DNA of 64,000 nucleotides from Anaerolinea thermolimosa (GTDB taxonomy: Bacteria; Chloroflexota; Anaerolineae; Anaerolineales; Anaerolineaceae): contig NZ_DF967965.1 of the NCBI RefSeq assembly GCF_001050195.2, positions 2,602,069 through 2,666,068 on the forward strand, in the 5' to 3' direction. Of the stretch, positions 33,945 through 44,329 are shown piece by piece. Under the pieces are notes generated by a model, which worked only from the letters and a program-made list of their open reading frames with translations, did no database searches and had not been told where the DNA came from. The position numbers and the translations under genes were made by a program. How positions within the stretch are numbered: the stretch's first letter is position 1; the number at the start of each line of letters is the position of its first letter.

Positions 33945-36854
33945 ATGGAAAGAACACATGGTTTTGAATTGATCAAAGAAGAACGCCTGCCCGAAGTCAA
34001 CAGCCTCGCCCGGCTCTACCGGCACATTCCGACCGGGGCTGAGGTGTTCTCTCTGATCAACGATGATGAGAACAAAGTATTCGGAGTCACCTTCCGCACC
34101 CCGCCCCCTGATTCCACCGGCCTACCGCACATCATGGAACATTCGGTGCTGTGCGGATCGAGAAAATACCCCGTCAAAGAGCCCTTCATCGAACTGGCAA
34201 AGGGTTCTCTCAATACGTTTCTCAACGCCATGACCTATCCCGATAAAACCTGCTACCCGGTCGCCAGCCAGAATCTGCAGGATTTTTACAACCTGGTTGA
34301 TGTATACCTCGATGCTGTCTTCCATCCCCTTCTTGATCCGTTTACCCTGCAACAGGAAGGATGGCACATCGAACTGAACACCCCGGACGGGGAAATGACC
34401 TACAAAGGGGTGGTATTCAACGAGATGAAAGGCGCCTATTCTTCGCCAGAAGACCTGCTCAACCGTGAAAGCCAGATGCACCTTTACCCGCAATCACCCT
34501 ACGGGTTAGATTCGGGCGGCGACCCCCGCCACATCCCCGACCTCACCTACGAACAATGGGTTGCCTTCCACCGTCAGATGTATCATCCATCCAACGCTCG
34601 CTTTTATTTCTACGGCAACGACGACCCCGAAAAAAGGCTGGAAATTCTGGCGGCTTACCTGAAAGATTACTCCCGTGCTGAGGTCAACACCCAGATTCCG
34701 CTCCAGCCGCGCATTGAGCAACCCCGCCGAACAGTGGTCCCTTATGCGGCCTCGGTTGACGAAGAACGTCACCTTCTCACAGTATCCTGGATGCTCCCTC
34801 CAAGACCTGACCCGCGGCTTTCCATTGCCTTGATGACCCTGGAACACATCCTCATCGGCACTCCCGCTTCGCCCCTGCGTAAAGCCTTGATCGAATCTGG
34901 CCTGGGAGAAGACCTCACCGGCCGCGGCCTCGACCTGAGCCTGCTTCAGCCGCTTTTCTCGGTAGGAATGAAAGGTGTTCCCCGGGAAAACCTCGAGAAA
35001 GTGGAGCACCTCATTCTTGAGACCCTCACTACCCTGACCCGCGATGGAATTGATCCCGATACTGTTGCCGCCTCATTGAACACGGTGGAATTTCGCCTGC
35101 GCGAATTGAACACCGGACGTTTCCCGCGCGGACTGGCGATCATGCTCGGTGCTCTGGATGCCTGGCTTTACGATGGCGATCCTTTCAGTGCTCTGCGTAT
35201 TGACCCACCCTTGAAGAAGATCAAAGAAGAACTGGCACAGGGTGCACTTCTCTTTGAAAACCTCATCGATGAGCATCTGGTGAAAAACCTACATCGGGTT
35301 ACCGTCATTTTACAGCCCGATCCCTCCCTGGCGTCCGGGCTGGAGGCTGCAGAACGGGAACGACTTGCCCGCATACGCGAGGGCCTCTCTCAGGCTGAAC
35401 TCGCCAGGCTGGTAGAAAATACCCTTGAGCTGCAACGCCGTCAGGAAACCCCCGATCCGCCTGAAGCCCTGGCGTCCATTCCATCTCTCCGGCTGGAAGA
35501 CCTGGAGCGGCCAGTGAAAACTGTTCCCGGTGAATGGATGGAAGGCACACCTGCCCCCGTCTTTTACCATGACCTCTTCACCAACGGCATCGTTTATCTT
35601 GATCTTGCCTTTGATCTTCATACCCTCTCACAGGATCTGCTCCCCCTGGTTCCTCTCTTTGGTCGTGCTCTTACCGAGACCGGTGCTCATGACCAGAGCT
35701 TCGTTCAGCTGCTTCAACGCATCGGACGCGCCACGGGTGGAATTCACGCCTACCCCTTTGTATCTGCGGCACAAGGGCGCCCTCAGGCTGAGGCCTGGCT
35801 GATGGTACGCGGCAAGGCGATGCTTCCTCAGGCGGGTGAGCTTTTCTCCATTCTCAAAGATATCCTCACAGGTGCTCACCTCGATGACCGTGAGCGCTTC
35901 AGACAAATGGTGCTGGAAGAAAAAGCTTCTCTCGAAGCCGGGTTAATACGCGCCGGGCACCGACTGGTGAATACCCGCCTGCGCGCACACTTTGACGAAG
36001 CCGGATGGGTGAATGAACAAATGGGTGGAGTGAGTTACCTTCAGTTCCTGCGCGATCTCAGCCAGCAAATCGATCGTGACTGGGCAGAGGTGCAGGCCAG
36101 GCTTGAACGCATTCGCCAGCTTCTTGTAAAGCAGGGCGGCGTGGTGGCCAATGTAACCCTCGATGCCGGTGGCTGGCAGCAGGTGCGCCCGGCTCTGATA
36201 GACTTTCTGGCTGCTCTCCCCCCCGGCAAAACCCGGCGTGAGGCGTGGCAACAGAGTAACTTTCCTGCCGTTGAAGGCCTGGCCGTTCCCTCACAGGTCA
36301 ACTTCGTGGGTAAAGCCGGTAATCTGTACACCACCGGCTACCAGTTGGATGGCTCGATTCTGGCCATCCTCAACTACCTCAATGCCACCTGGCTCTGGGA
36401 GCGGCTCCGTGTGCGCGGCGGTGCTTATGGTGGGTTTGCTACCTTCGACCATCATTCCGGATACTTCTCATTCCTCTCTTACCGCGACCCCAACCTGCTA
36501 GAAACGCTGGTGAATTATGACCAGACGGCTCACTTCCTGAAGGAGCTTTCGCTCTCCGAGGCCGAACTCACCAAGGCCATCATCGGAGCGATTGGCGAAC
36601 TGGATGCCTATCAGCTTCCTGATGCAAAGGGCTTCACCGCCATCGTGCGGCACCTGCTCGGTGTGACCGATTCGTGGAGACAGGAATTTCGCAATCAGTT
36701 GCTCGAAACACGTCCTCAGCACTTCCGGCAACTGGCAGAAGCCCTGGAGATACTCAATCCGAACGGACACATTGCTATTCTGGCCGCGCAGGAGGTGTTA
36801 CAAAAAGCTTCGGTTGAACATCTGAAGGGGATGCGTATCGCACAAATCCTGTAA
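33945..36854 (+). CDS. M16C family zinc metalloprotease (PreP/falcilysin-like)
   Basis: 969-residue presequence-protease-type enzyme, about the usual size, forming a closed chamber from four domains. The inverted zinc site HIMEH lies near 62-66, followed by CGSRKYPV and FIELAKGSLNTFLNAMTYPDKTCYP; FNEMKGAYSSPEDLLNRE (near 145) supplies the distal glutamate. The second half carries the M16C-associated domain. It degrades oligopeptides, probably in the cytoplasm since no signal peptide is visible. ATG 33945 has the better ribosome-site spacing (6 nt) than ATG 33942. Monocistronic by spacing. Confidence 0.92.
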   Translation: MERTHGFELIKEERLPEVNSLARLYRHIPTGAEVFSLINDDENKVFGVTFRTPPPDSTGLPHIMEHSVLCGSRKYPVKEPFIELAKGSLNTFLNAMTYPDKTCYPVASQNLQDFYNLVDVYLDAVFHPLLDPFTLQQEGWHIELNTPDGEMTYKGVVFNEMKGAYSSPEDLLNRESQMHLYPQSPYGLDSGGDPRHIPDLTYEQWVAFHRQMYHPSNARFYFYGNDDPEKRLEILAAYLKDYSRAEVNTQIPLQPRIEQPRRTVVPYAASVDEERHLLTVSWMLPPRPDPRLSIALMTLEHILIGTPASPLRKALIESGLGEDLTGRGLDLSLLQPLFSVGMKGVPRENLEKVEHLILETLTTLTRDGIDPDTVAASLNTVEFRLRELNTGRFPRGLAIMLGALDAWLYDGDPFSALRIDPPLKKIKEELAQGALLFENLIDEHLVKNLHRVTVILQPDPSLASGLEAAERERLARIREGLSQAELARLVENTLELQRRQETPDPPEALASIPSLRLEDLERPVKTVPGEWMEGTPAPVFYHDLFTNGIVYLDLAFDLHTLSQDLLPLVPLFGRALTETGAHDQSFVQLLQRIGRATGGIHAYPFVSAAQGRPQAEAWLMVRGKAMLPQAGELFSILKDILTGAHLDDRERFRQMVLEEKASLEAGLIRAGHRLVNTRLRAHFDEAGWVNEQMGGVSYLQFLRDLSQQIDRDWAEVQARLERIRQLLVKQGGVVANVTLDAGGWQQVRPALIDFLAALPPGKTRREAWQQSNFPAVEGLAVPSQVNFVGKAGNLYTTGYQLDGSILAILNYLNATWLWERLRVRGGAYGGFATFDHHSGYFSFLSYRDPNLLETLVNYDQTAHFLKELSLSEAELTKAIIGAIGELDAYQLPDAKGFTAIVRHLLGVTDSWRQEFRNQLLETRPQHFRQLAEALEILNPNGHIAILAAQEVLQKASVEHLKGMRIAQIL

Positions 36855-36872
36855 TAAAGGTGCCAGCCTCTC

Positions 36873-36901
36873 TTGACAGATGGTGATTAATTCAATACAA
36901 T
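36873..36901 (+). promoter_or_regulatory. Consensus promoter of the lacI-GH65-pgmB operon
   Basis: TTGACA (36873-36878), 17-nt spacer, TACAAT (36896-36901). The palindromic operator begins at the last base of the -10. Confidence 0.8.
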
Positions 36902-36934
36902 CAATGCGAACGTTCGCACGAACGTTCGCATTGA
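36901..36934. promoter_or_regulatory. Double palindromic LacI-family operator
   Basis: Two copies of CGAACGTTCG (36907-36916 and 36919-36928), centres 12 bp apart, inside a longer near-perfect 34-bp dyad (TCAATG... at one end, ...CATTGA at the other). CG-centred palindromes of this form are typical LacI-family sites. It covers the transcription start of the regulator's own gene, so autorepression is expected. Confidence 0.78.
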
Positions 36935-36953
36935 CGGATTCATGAGGCACCTC

Positions 36954-38000
36954 ATGCCCTCCTCCCGCCGCGTCACCCTTAAAGAAGTTGCCCGCCAGGC
37001 AGGTGTCAGTTATCAGACCGTTTCTAAATTATTGAACGGGCAGGTACGCCTTTTGCCCGAGACAGAAGCTCGGATCCGTGAAGCCGTGGACCGCCTGGGA
37101 TACCGCCCTCTCTATCCTGCCCGCAGCTTGCGGTCACGCACCAGCCGCACCCTCGGCTACTCCTGGACACCTGCCACCCCTGATTCCCCCAACCAGATTC
37201 TCGATCTCTTGCTCCAATCCATGCTCTCGGCAGCCGAAGCAAGTGATTATCACCTTCTCTGCTTCGCTCACCATTTTGATGTGCGGCGTGAACTGGAAAC
37301 TTATCTGACTCTCTATGAGACTCGTCGAGTAGATGGGTTCATCCTCTCCAGCGTCGAATATGACGACCCGCGTATTCTGTTTCTCCTTGAGCGAGAAATT
37401 CCTTTCGTGGCTTTTGGGCGCTCCAACCCGGAACTCCAGTTCCCCTGCATTGATGTCGATGGTTGCGAAGGGTTGCGCATGGTTGTCAATCACCTTTTGG
37501 AATCAGGTCACCGTCGTATTGCCGTCCTGGCCTGGCCAGAAACCTCACGGGTTGGCAACAACCGCCTTGAGGGATACCTTCAGGCCATGCATTCAGCCGG
37601 TCTTGAACCCGACTCGCTCTGGATCCAACGGGGAGAAGGGCAGGTTGCCTTTGGCGAAGAAGCCACCCGGCGGCTTCTAAACCTCCCTCCAGAAAGACGC
37701 CCCACAGCCATTGCCGCGCTGAACGACCTCATGGCCTTTGGCGCTCTGAGAGCCGCACAGCAATCAGGACTCCACGTGGGAAGTGATATTGCCATCGCCG
37801 GGTTTGACGATACCCCTGCGGCACGCTATGTCCATCCCCCCTTAACTTCTGTCCGGCAACCCATCTGGCAAATTGGGCAACAATTGATCGCCATGCTTCT
37901 GGAGGTTTTAAACCATGCGTATACCTCTCCACCTGAATGTGTCCTCCTGGCTCCCGAATTGATCGTTCGCGCATCCACCTCACCCGAAGCCAGCGAGTAG
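36954..38000 (+). CDS. LacI-family transcriptional regulator
   Basis: 348-residue repressor. The helix-turn-helix VTLKEVARQAGVSYQTVSKLLNG is at residues 6-28, followed by a hinge and a periplasmic-binding-protein-like sugar domain (IAVLAWPETSRVGNNRLEGY; AIAALNDLMAFGALRAAQ; AIAGFDDTPAARYVHPPLTSVRQP). ATG 36954 has GAGG 6 nt upstream; ATG 36942 lies 12 nt before it. The gene leads an operon with a GH65 phosphorylase and beta-phosphoglucomutase, so the inducer is probably an alpha-linked glucose disaccharide or a phosphorylated derivative. Confidence 0.9.
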   Translation: MPSSRRVTLKEVARQAGVSYQTVSKLLNGQVRLLPETEARIREAVDRLGYRPLYPARSLRSRTSRTLGYSWTPATPDSPNQILDLLLQSMLSAAEASDYHLLCFAHHFDVRRELETYLTLYETRRVDGFILSSVEYDDPRILFLLEREIPFVAFGRSNPELQFPCIDVDGCEGLRMVVNHLLESGHRRIAVLAWPETSRVGNNRLEGYLQAMHSAGLEPDSLWIQRGEGQVAFGEEATRRLLNLPPERRPTAIAALNDLMAFGALRAAQQSGLHVGSDIAIAGFDDTPAARYVHPPLTSVRQPIWQIGQQLIAMLLEVLNHAYTSPPECVLLAPELIVRASTSPEASE

Positions 38001-38037
38001 TCCGATCCATCTCATAGAAATGATGAGGAAACAGAAA

Positions 38038-40260
38038 ATGCAATTGCCTGACCCCGCCTGGTGTATTACGCAAAATTCATGGGAACCTGCCCATCAGCGC
38101 CACAGCGAGACCATCTTCACCATCGGAAACGGCTATCTGAGCACACGCGGTGTGTTTGAGGAAGGGTATCCGCGCGAAAGCCGCGCCACATTCCTGCATG
38201 GCGTGTTCGACGACGTCCCCATTGTCTTCACCGAGCTTGCCAACATACCTGACTGGCTGGAGCTAACCATTCTGTTAGACGGCGAGCACTATTGCCTCAA
38301 TATGGGGGAAGTCCTCTTTTTTGAGCGTTCCCTTGACCTGCGCAACGGTTTGCTTACAAGGCGGGTACGCTGGCGCAGTCCTCAGGGGAATATCACCCTG
38401 CTGGAGTTTGAACGCTTTGCCTCGCTGGCTGACTCCCATTCCACACTCCTTCGGGTAAAGATTACTCCTGAAAACTACTCTGGCACGGTTGAAATCCACG
38501 CCGGGATTAATGGCGAGGCCGATAACGAAGGGTATAAACACTGGGAATGGCTGGGGCAGGCCGCTCACAATGGTAGTCTCTGGTTACACACACGCACCCG
38601 GGCTTCTCAGATTGAGCTGGCCGCAGCCGCCCGCCTCTCCCTGAAAAGTCAATCCGATATTCAGATGGAATCGTGGAACGTCCACAACCACCCGACCCTC
38701 GTACGTCGCACGGCTCTGAGAGCAGGAGAGTCCATCGAGATCGAAAAAGTGGTGGTTTATTACACTTCACGAGATACTTCCCATCCACTGGATGCTGCCC
38801 GTCAGCATCTGGCGGAGCTTCCCAACCCGGCCTGGGATTCTCTCTGGCGGCCTCATCAGGAAAACTGGGAAAAGGAATGGCAGACCTGTGACGTAGAAAT
38901 CGAGGGCGACCCCGAAGCCCAGATCGCAGTTCGCTTCAGCCTCTTCCAGCTTCTCATTGCCGCACCCCGCCAGGACGAACACGTCAGTATTGGGGCAAAA
39001 ACTTTAAGCGGGTATGGGTATCGCGGGCATGTCTTCTGGGACACCGAAATCTTCATGCTCCCCTTTTTCACCTACACTCAGCCAGCCATTGCTCGCAACC
39101 TTCTTTCTTACCGCTACCACAACCTCGATGGCGCCAGGCGTAAAGCACGTGCTAATGGGTTTGAGGGTGCCCAGTACCCCTGGGAAAGCGCCGCTACTGG
39201 CGACGAAGTGACCCCCACCTGGGTGCCTCATTTTGCCGATCGAACCAAGATGGTACGTATTTGGACTGGCGACATTGAGATTCACATATCCGCCATGATC
39301 TGTTACGCTCTCTGTCAGTACTGGAAAGCCACCGGAGACGATCATTTTATCCTCCACCGTGGCGCTGAGATTTTCTTCGAGGTAGCCCGCTTCTGGGCCA
39401 GCCGCGCCGAATGGAATAAAGAGCACTCCCGTTATGAATTCCATGACGTTATTGGCCCGGATGAATACCACGATCATGTGGATAACAACGCCTTTACCAA
39501 CGCTTTCGCCCGCTGGACTCTCCAGAACGCCATCCGGCTCTATTCCTGGTTAACCCGGAATCACCCCGATATTGCTGCAACTTACTGTGAAAAGCTCCAT
39601 CTCATGCCCGCGGAATTACAGCAGTGGCAGGATGTGGCCGAGAAGATTTACTTCCCTTACGATCCACAGACCGGCCTGATCGAGCAGTTTGACGGATACT
39701 TCCAGAGGCGAGATGTAGACTTACAGGCTCTGGAACCCCGCAGCGAGTCAATCCAGTCCATTTTTGGCATTGAAGGCGCAAACCTCACCCAGGTGCTCAA
39801 ACAGCCCGACGTGCTCATGCTGGCCTATCTCTTACCCGAATTACTCGACGAGCGCAGCCTGCAAGCCAATTATGACTACTATACTCCCCGAACCGATCAC
39901 ACATACGGCTCCTCCCTTGGGCCTTCCATTCAGGCAATTATGGCCTGTCGGTTAGGAAAACAGGAAGATGCCTACGAACATTTCATGCGCGCCGCCCGGG
40001 CTGACCTGCGCGATGTGCGCGGCAATGCCGGTGATGGTATCCATGGCGCTTCCGCGGGAGGCGTCTGGCAGGCGGTGGTCTTCGGCTTCGGTGGACTTCA
40101 CATGGATCAACATGGCTGGCACATTGTGCCTCGCCTGCCTTCCCACTGGAAGCGCCTGAAGTTCCACTTCACCTGGCGCGGACACCCCTACCTCATTGAC
40201 CTGCCCAACCATGGGCCATTTTCTTCAGAGGCACAGGATGATTCGCGGGTTTCTCTTTGA
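38038..40260 (+). CDS. Glycoside hydrolase family 65 disaccharide phosphorylase
   Basis: 740-residue GH65 enzyme (kojibiose/maltose/trehalose/nigerose phosphorylase family), which splits an alpha-glucoside with phosphate to beta-glucose 1-phosphate. An N-terminal beta-sandwich ([18 protein letters not shown] at about 27-45) is followed by an (alpha/alpha)6 barrel. The general acid glutamate is in [18 protein letters not shown] (near 476). The phosphate-binding region holds [12 protein letters not shown] and [16 protein letters not shown] 38038 has GAGGA 8 nt upstream, better than 38020. Coupling to beta-phosphoglucomutase fits. The exact disaccharide is unknown. Confidence 0.9.
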   Translation: MQLPDPAWCITQNSWEPAHQRHSETIFTIGNGYLSTRGVFEEGYPRESRATFLHGVFDDVPIVFTELANIPDWLELTILLDGEHYCLNMGEVLFFERSLDLRNGLLTRRVRWRSPQGNITLLEFERFASLADSHSTLLRVKITPENYSGTVEIHAGINGEADNEGYKHWEWLGQAAHNGSLWLHTRTRASQIELAAAARLSLKSQSDIQMESWNVHNHPTLVRRTALRAGESIEIEKVVVYYTSRDTSHPLDAARQHLAELPNPAWDSLWRPHQENWEKEWQTCDVEIEGDPEAQIAVRFSLFQLLIAAPRQDEHVSIGAKTLSGYGYRGHVFWDTEIFMLPFFTYTQPAIARNLLSYRYHNLDGARRKARANGFEGAQYPWESAATGDEVTPTWVPHFADRTKMVRIWTGDIEIHISAMICYALCQYWKATGDDHFILHRGAEIFFEVARFWASRAEWNKEHSRYEFHDVIGPDEYHDHVDNNAFTNAFARWTLQNAIRLYSWLTRNHPDIAATYCEKLHLMPAELQQWQDVAEKIYFPYDPQTGLIEQFDGYFQRRDVDLQALEPRSESIQSIFGIEGANLTQVLKQPDVLMLAYLLPELLDERSLQANYDYYTPRTDHTYGSSLGPSIQAIMACRLGKQEDAYEHFMRAARADLRDVRGNAGDGIHGASAGGVWQAVVFGFGGLHMDQHGWHIVPRLPSHWKRLKFHFTWRGHPYLIDLPNHGPFSSEAQDDSRVSL

Positions 40261-40882
40261 TCTGGATGGGGTGTTAACCGACACCTCAGAGTATCATTAC
40301 CTGGCCTGGAAACGCCTGGCCGATGAACTGGGAATTCCCTTCAACCGGCAAGAAAACGAAGCCCTGCGCGGTGTCTCCAGACGCGAATCGCTCCTTTTGC
40401 TCCTCAAAGGCCGGCCTGCCAGCGAAGAACAGATGAACGCCTGGATGGAACTCAAGAATCAGTTTTACATTCAATTCATCCAGCAGATGACGCCCACCAG
40501 TCTGCTCCCCGGTGCCCGCGAACTGCTGGAAGAATTGCGCCAGGGAGGGTATCTCTCTGCCATTGTTTCATCCAGTAAAAATACACCTCTGGTTCTGGAG
40601 CGGTTGCAAATTGCGCCGCTTTTCGATGCCATCGTGGACGGGAACACCCCCGTTCGCAGTAAACCTGCGCCCGATCTTTTTCTCCTGGCCGCCCGGAAGT
40701 TAAGCCTCCTCCCGGCGGAATGTGTGGTTGTCGAAGACGCCGCCGCCGGGATTGACGCTGGAAAAGCCGCCGGTATGCGAACGATCGGGTTAGGGCCACG
40801 TGAACGCGTGGGTCATGCCGACCTGGTGCTTCCAGACCTGCAACAGGTTCACCTCGCCGAGATTCTCACCAGGCTGGGTTGA
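40238..40882 (+). CDS. pgmB: Beta-phosphoglucomutase (HAD superfamily)
   Basis: 214-residue HAD mutase converting beta-glucose 1-phosphate, the GH65 product, to glucose 6-phosphate. [21 protein letters not shown] (5-25) holds the nucleophile and acid/base aspartates; [13 protein letters not shown] (about 46-58) is the cap substrate loop; SSSKNTP and [11 protein letters not shown] are motifs II and [20 protein letters not shown] is motif IV. ATG 40238 overlaps the GH65 stop by 23 nt, which indicates coupling. The longer frame from 40196 is unlikely. The terminator hairpin at 40910-40939 follows. Confidence 0.92.
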   Translation: MIRGFLFDLDGVLTDTSEYHYLAWKRLADELGIPFNRQENEALRGVSRRESLLLLLKGRPASEEQMNAWMELKNQFYIQFIQQMTPTSLLPGARELLEELRQGGYLSAIVSSSKNTPLVLERLQIAPLFDAIVDGNTPVRSKPAPDLFLLAARKLSLLPAECVVVEDAAAGIDAGKAAGMRTIGLGPRERVGHADLVLPDLQQVHLAEILTRLG

Positions 40883-40909
40883 CCCTCTCAATATGGCCAG
40901 CTTAACGTT

Positions 40910-40939
40910 AAGGCTCCGCCCGTGACCGAGCGGAGCCTT
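40910..40939. terminator. Hairpin between converging pgmB and ABC permease genes
   Basis: Ten-bp stem AAGGCTCCGC (40910-40919) with GCGGAGCCTT (40930-40939). Little T tract on either strand; probably a shared terminator. Confidence 0.6.
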
Positions 40940-40962
40940 CATTCTCCCGGCAGATGTTCAGA

Positions 40963-43518
40963 TTATTCGTAGCGCAGAGCCTCCACTACATCCAGCCGGG
41001 TAGCCTGGCGGGCGGGAGCCATGGCCGCCAGAGCGCCAAAGATGATACCGATGGCCACAGTGGATAAGATGCCCGAGGCCGGGAAGATGTAAGTCATCGG
41101 GAAGCCCAGGGCTTCAAAAGTCTTGACTGCCATATAACCCATATACAACCCGGCCAGGATGCCAAACGCCGTACCAATGGCCGAAAGGATCAGCGCTTCA
41201 GAGAGAATGACAGTTCGCACCTGTCTGCGGGTTGCCCCAACCGCACGCAACATACCAATCTCACGTGTGCGTTCAAGCACCCCGATCGCCAGGGTGTTTA
41301 CCATCGCAATGAGAGACGGGATCGCCAGGAAAGCGGCCATTGCATACATGCTGAAAAAGACCGCATCAAACATCTTACGGTTTTCTTCAACGTAAGCCTT
41401 CCCGTTGAGAAGTTTAAATTGCGGATAATTTTTAAGCAACCGGGTAAAAGCTGCCTCTACCTCAGCGCGATCGGCGCCGGGCTTCAGGTTGATCTGGTAG
41501 AACACGTCCTCATCACGACCAAAATCGGCGGCTATGTTTTTCTGCGATATATAGCCCGTGGTCGTCTTGGCATTCAAGTAGTCCGTAGCGATCCCCACCA
41601 CCCGGTAGGTTTGCTCACCGGTAGGGGTCACAAGCGTCACCTCATCACCAAGATGGATGCCTGCTGCTGAAGAAAGCACCCCGTTGACAATGATGGCGCG
41701 TTCCTGCTCCAGCGCCGTGAACGCACTATCGGGGTCTCCAGAGGTGAAAGTCAACCCGTCCAATTGCCGGTAGGCTTGCGGGTCAATCCCCAGCACTCCT
41801 ACAGCCACATCTTTAATTTGCGAGCCAGCAAAACGCAGCGTACTCACCAGCGCCACCCCGGGGATTTCGCGCAGTTTCTGAGCCAGATCAGGCGCCGCCC
41901 CGGTGTTCGAGCCCCATACTGCCAGGGTAGGCGGCATGAGCAAATAATCGCTTCCCAGGCTCTTTTCCATAATATTCACAAATGTAAGGGAAAGCGAAGT
42001 AAGCACTGAGGCCATCATCACCACCACAGCCATTGCGATCATCGTCGTCGAGGCAGTCACCGTGGCACGGCCAGGTTGGCGGCTCAGGTTCCCTTCCGCA
42101 AGCTGGGCTGTTCCGTTGCGGGCAAAGATCAGCGCCAGCAGATAACCAAACAGGTTGGCAATCGGGTTAATCAGTGCCGGGGCCATCAGGATAAGCGCCA
42201 CCGACATCAAAATCGCACCCAGCCCAAGCAGAGCGGCCTGCCGACTGACGAGAATACCCGCCGCCAGTGCCAGCAGCACCACCCCTGCCCAGAAAGAAAA
42301 GCCCGCAATCCGCCTGAAGGAAACCCCGCCTACCGAAGGTCGGAGGGCTTCAAGGGGTGTCACCCGCGAGGCAGATTGCGCCGGCAACAAACCGGCCAGA
42401 ACCGTAACCCCTACTCCCAGAATAATGGATGTAACTACCAGGCTGGGAGATACCTCGGGGGCGCCCACTTTAATGTTGAGATACTGCTGGCCGATGGGCA
42501 CAATCAGTTGCAAGATGAGATAACCGAATACATAGCCCAGTACCAGGCCCGCCGCAGTTCCCACAATACCCTGGATCAGTCCTTCAGCCAGGATCATCCA
42601 TCGAATGGTTGAACGGCTGGCGCCCAGCGCGCGTAACATGCCAATATCCCGGCGGCGTTCTGCCACAATGGTGCGGAAGGTGTTAAAGATGATGAACCCT
42701 CCCATCAGCAATGCCAGGAAGCCCATCAGGTTAAAGATCATCTGAGCATTGCGAATGTTGGTGAGAATCTCTGAACCGCTTTCCAGAGCCCCAACCTTAT
42801 AATTGCTCCCCACAGCTTCGATAATCCGCTGTTGAATTTCTGCCCGTCGAGCTTCATCCATGGTATTGAGGTTGGCATCGATAATGTTGATCTTTCCAGG
42901 CATATTGAGGAGCTGTTGTGCCTCCGAAAGCGTAACCAGCACCTCTTCATTTCCGGGCATCATCCGTTCGGGAAGAATCCCAACCACCTTCAGGTCAACC
43001 ACACCAATGGCGGTCGGCAAAGAAAGGGTACCCCCCAGTTGTACACCGACCTCTCGCGCCAGCGAACGGGTAATCACAGCCGCATGGGTATCTCCAGGCT
43101 CAAGAAAACGCCCTTCGACAATGTTATAGGCAATCATTTGCCGGGCAACCTCGGGGTCAATTCCCTTGAGCACCACCGCACTGATGCGGTCCACAGCATT
43201 CGGATCGCGGTCAAAATAATCGGCTGGCAGGTTAATCACCCGTTCCAGAGAACCCGCGGCCACTTCCACACCATCTACTGCGCGCACCTTCTCTAAAACC
43301 GATGGGTCGAACGCCTCACCAATTTTATGCGTCAGCGTCACATCAACCTGACCGGCAGCAGCCATCACCTGCGTCTGAAAAGCTTTCACAAAGGTGGGCA
43401 TGAAAGTGTTCATGCCAAAAATGACCAGCACCCCAAAGACAATCGCCAGGGTAGTCAAAATGGTGCGCTGTTTCCGGCCCATTAAATAACGCCAGGCAAG
43501 AAGCCACTGGAAAGTCAT
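40963..43518 (-). CDS. ABC transporter permease, MacB/FtsX type
   Basis: 851-residue permease with two FtsX cores. Each has one N-terminal helix, a large extracytoplasmic domain and three clustered helices (EIGMLRAVGATRRQVRTVILSE near the C-terminal core; DIGMLRALGASRSTIRWMILAEG at the first). This duplicated arrangement is that of LolE/MacB-like export or mechanotransmission systems. The first bases overlap the ATPase gene (ATGA). With PadR upstream, a role in export of an antibiotic-like or lipid substrate is possible but not shown. Confidence 0.88.
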   Translation of the reverse strand: MTFQWLLAWRYLMGRKQRTILTTLAIVFGVLVIFGMNTFMPTFVKAFQTQVMAAAGQVDVTLTHKIGEAFDPSVLEKVRAVDGVEVAAGSLERVINLPADYFDRDPNAVDRISAVVLKGIDPEVARQMIAYNIVEGRFLEPGDTHAAVITRSLAREVGVQLGGTLSLPTAIGVVDLKVVGILPERMMPGNEEVLVTLSEAQQLLNMPGKINIIDANLNTMDEARRAEIQQRIIEAVGSNYKVGALESGSEILTNIRNAQMIFNLMGFLALLMGGFIIFNTFRTIVAERRRDIGMLRALGASRSTIRWMILAEGLIQGIVGTAAGLVLGYVFGYLILQLIVPIGQQYLNIKVGAPEVSPSLVVTSIILGVGVTVLAGLLPAQSASRVTPLEALRPSVGGVSFRRIAGFSFWAGVVLLALAAGILVSRQAALLGLGAILMSVALILMAPALINPIANLFGYLLALIFARNGTAQLAEGNLSRQPGRATVTASTTMIAMAVVVMMASVLTSLSLTFVNIMEKSLGSDYLLMPPTLAVWGSNTGAAPDLAQKLREIPGVALVSTLRFAGSQIKDVAVGVLGIDPQAYRQLDGLTFTSGDPDSAFTALEQERAIIVNGVLSSAAGIHLGDEVTLVTPTGEQTYRVVGIATDYLNAKTTTGYISQKNIAADFGRDEDVFYQINLKPGADRAEVEAAFTRLLKNYPQFKLLNGKAYVEENRKMFDAVFFSMYAMAAFLAIPSLIAMVNTLAIGVLERTREIGMLRAVGATRRQVRTVILSEALILSAIGTAFGILAGLYMGYMAVKTFEALGFPMTYIFPASGILSTVAIGIIFGALAAMAPARQATRLDVVEALRYE

Positions 43519-44255
43519 AGCACCTCCATTTTTTCCCGCACTGTCCGGGTATCTTCCTGAGCATTGCCGTTCAAATGGGTCTGATCGACGATTTTTCCGT
43601 CCTTGAGGAAGACGATTCGGTCGGCATAGGCAGCAATGCGCGGGTCATGGGTAACCATAAGAATCGTGCGCCCCCACTCGCTGGAAATCTGCCGCAGCAG
43701 GGTAGCAATTTCGTCTCCGGCGCGCGAATCGAGGTTGCCGGTTGGTTCATCGGCCAGAATGATCAGCGGTTCGTGAGCCAGCGCCCGGGCAATGGCCACT
43801 CGTTGTTGCTGGCCTCCCGAAAGCTCGGCCGGGCGATGATCCAGCCGATCGCTCAAACCCACTCTTTCCAACCATAATCGTGCTCGTTCATGTGCCCTGG
43901 CCACAGGCACACCATCCAGAATCATCGGTAAGGCGGCATTTTCAAGCGCACTGAGAACAGGGATAAGATTGTAAAACTGGAACACGAACCCCATTTTGCG
44001 GCGGCGGATTTCAGTCACCTGATTATCGGTGAGGGTGCTCAATTCCTGCCCATCCAGATATACCTTCCCCTCAGTGGGGCGGTCAAGCCCGCCGATTAAA
44101 TACAACAGGGTTGACTTTCCACACCCGCTGGGGCCCATGACAGCCACAAACTCGCCCTGGCCAATCGAGAGATTAATGCCCTTAAGAGCGGTGACCGCCG
44201 TTTCGCCTTTCCCGTAAACTTTGGTCAGATTTTCTGTGACGACCATTGATTCCAT
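43515..44255 (-). CDS. ABC transporter ATPase (LolD/MacB type), downstream copy
   Basis: 246-residue ATPase of the permease at 40963. Walker A is GPSGCGKST, the signature LSGGQQQR, Walker B IILADEPTGNLD and the switch MVTHDPR. ATG 44255 has GGAGGAA just upstream; the frame extends to 44288. The C-terminus is AQEDTRTVREKMEVL and its stop overlaps the permease start, so this copy keeps the ancestral junction. All but the last residues are identical to the copy at 44304-45032, because a 777-bp unit is exactly duplicated. Confidence 0.9.
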   Translation of the reverse strand: MESMVVTENLTKVYGKGETAVTALKGINLSIGQGEFVAVMGPSGCGKSTLLYLIGGLDRPTEGKVYLDGQELSTLTDNQVTEIRRRKMGFVFQFYNLIPVLSALENAALPMILDGVPVARAHERARLWLERVGLSDRLDHRPAELSGGQQQRVAIARALAHEPLIILADEPTGNLDSRAGDEIATLLRQISSEWGRTILMVTHDPRIAAYADRIVFLKDGKIVDQTHLNGNAQEDTRTVREKMEVL

Positions 44256-44329
44256 GCTTTCCTCCATCGAATAATCCATCCTTCGCAATCAGCTGTTTAT
44301 GAGTCAGCTGTCAGCTTCATTTATCCTGC
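43553..44329. repeat. 777-bp tandem direct repeat, unit 1
   Basis: Identical by reading to 44330-45106. One extra base (C at 44330/45107) is shared at the joint. The unit carries the whole ATPase start, ribosome site and nearly all of its coding region, plus the last codons of padR. Identity includes silent positions and the intergenic part, so the duplication is very recent or an assembly artefact. Confidence 0.85.

Noticed and set aside
36901-36934. CRISPR-like repeat
   Set aside because: Only two 10-bp palindromes with 2 nt between them, placed exactly at a promoter; this is an operator.
42076-42612. Plus-strand frame of 178 codons inside the ABC permease
   Set aside because: No ribosome site, no domain and strange composition; the opposite strand encodes a complete permease.
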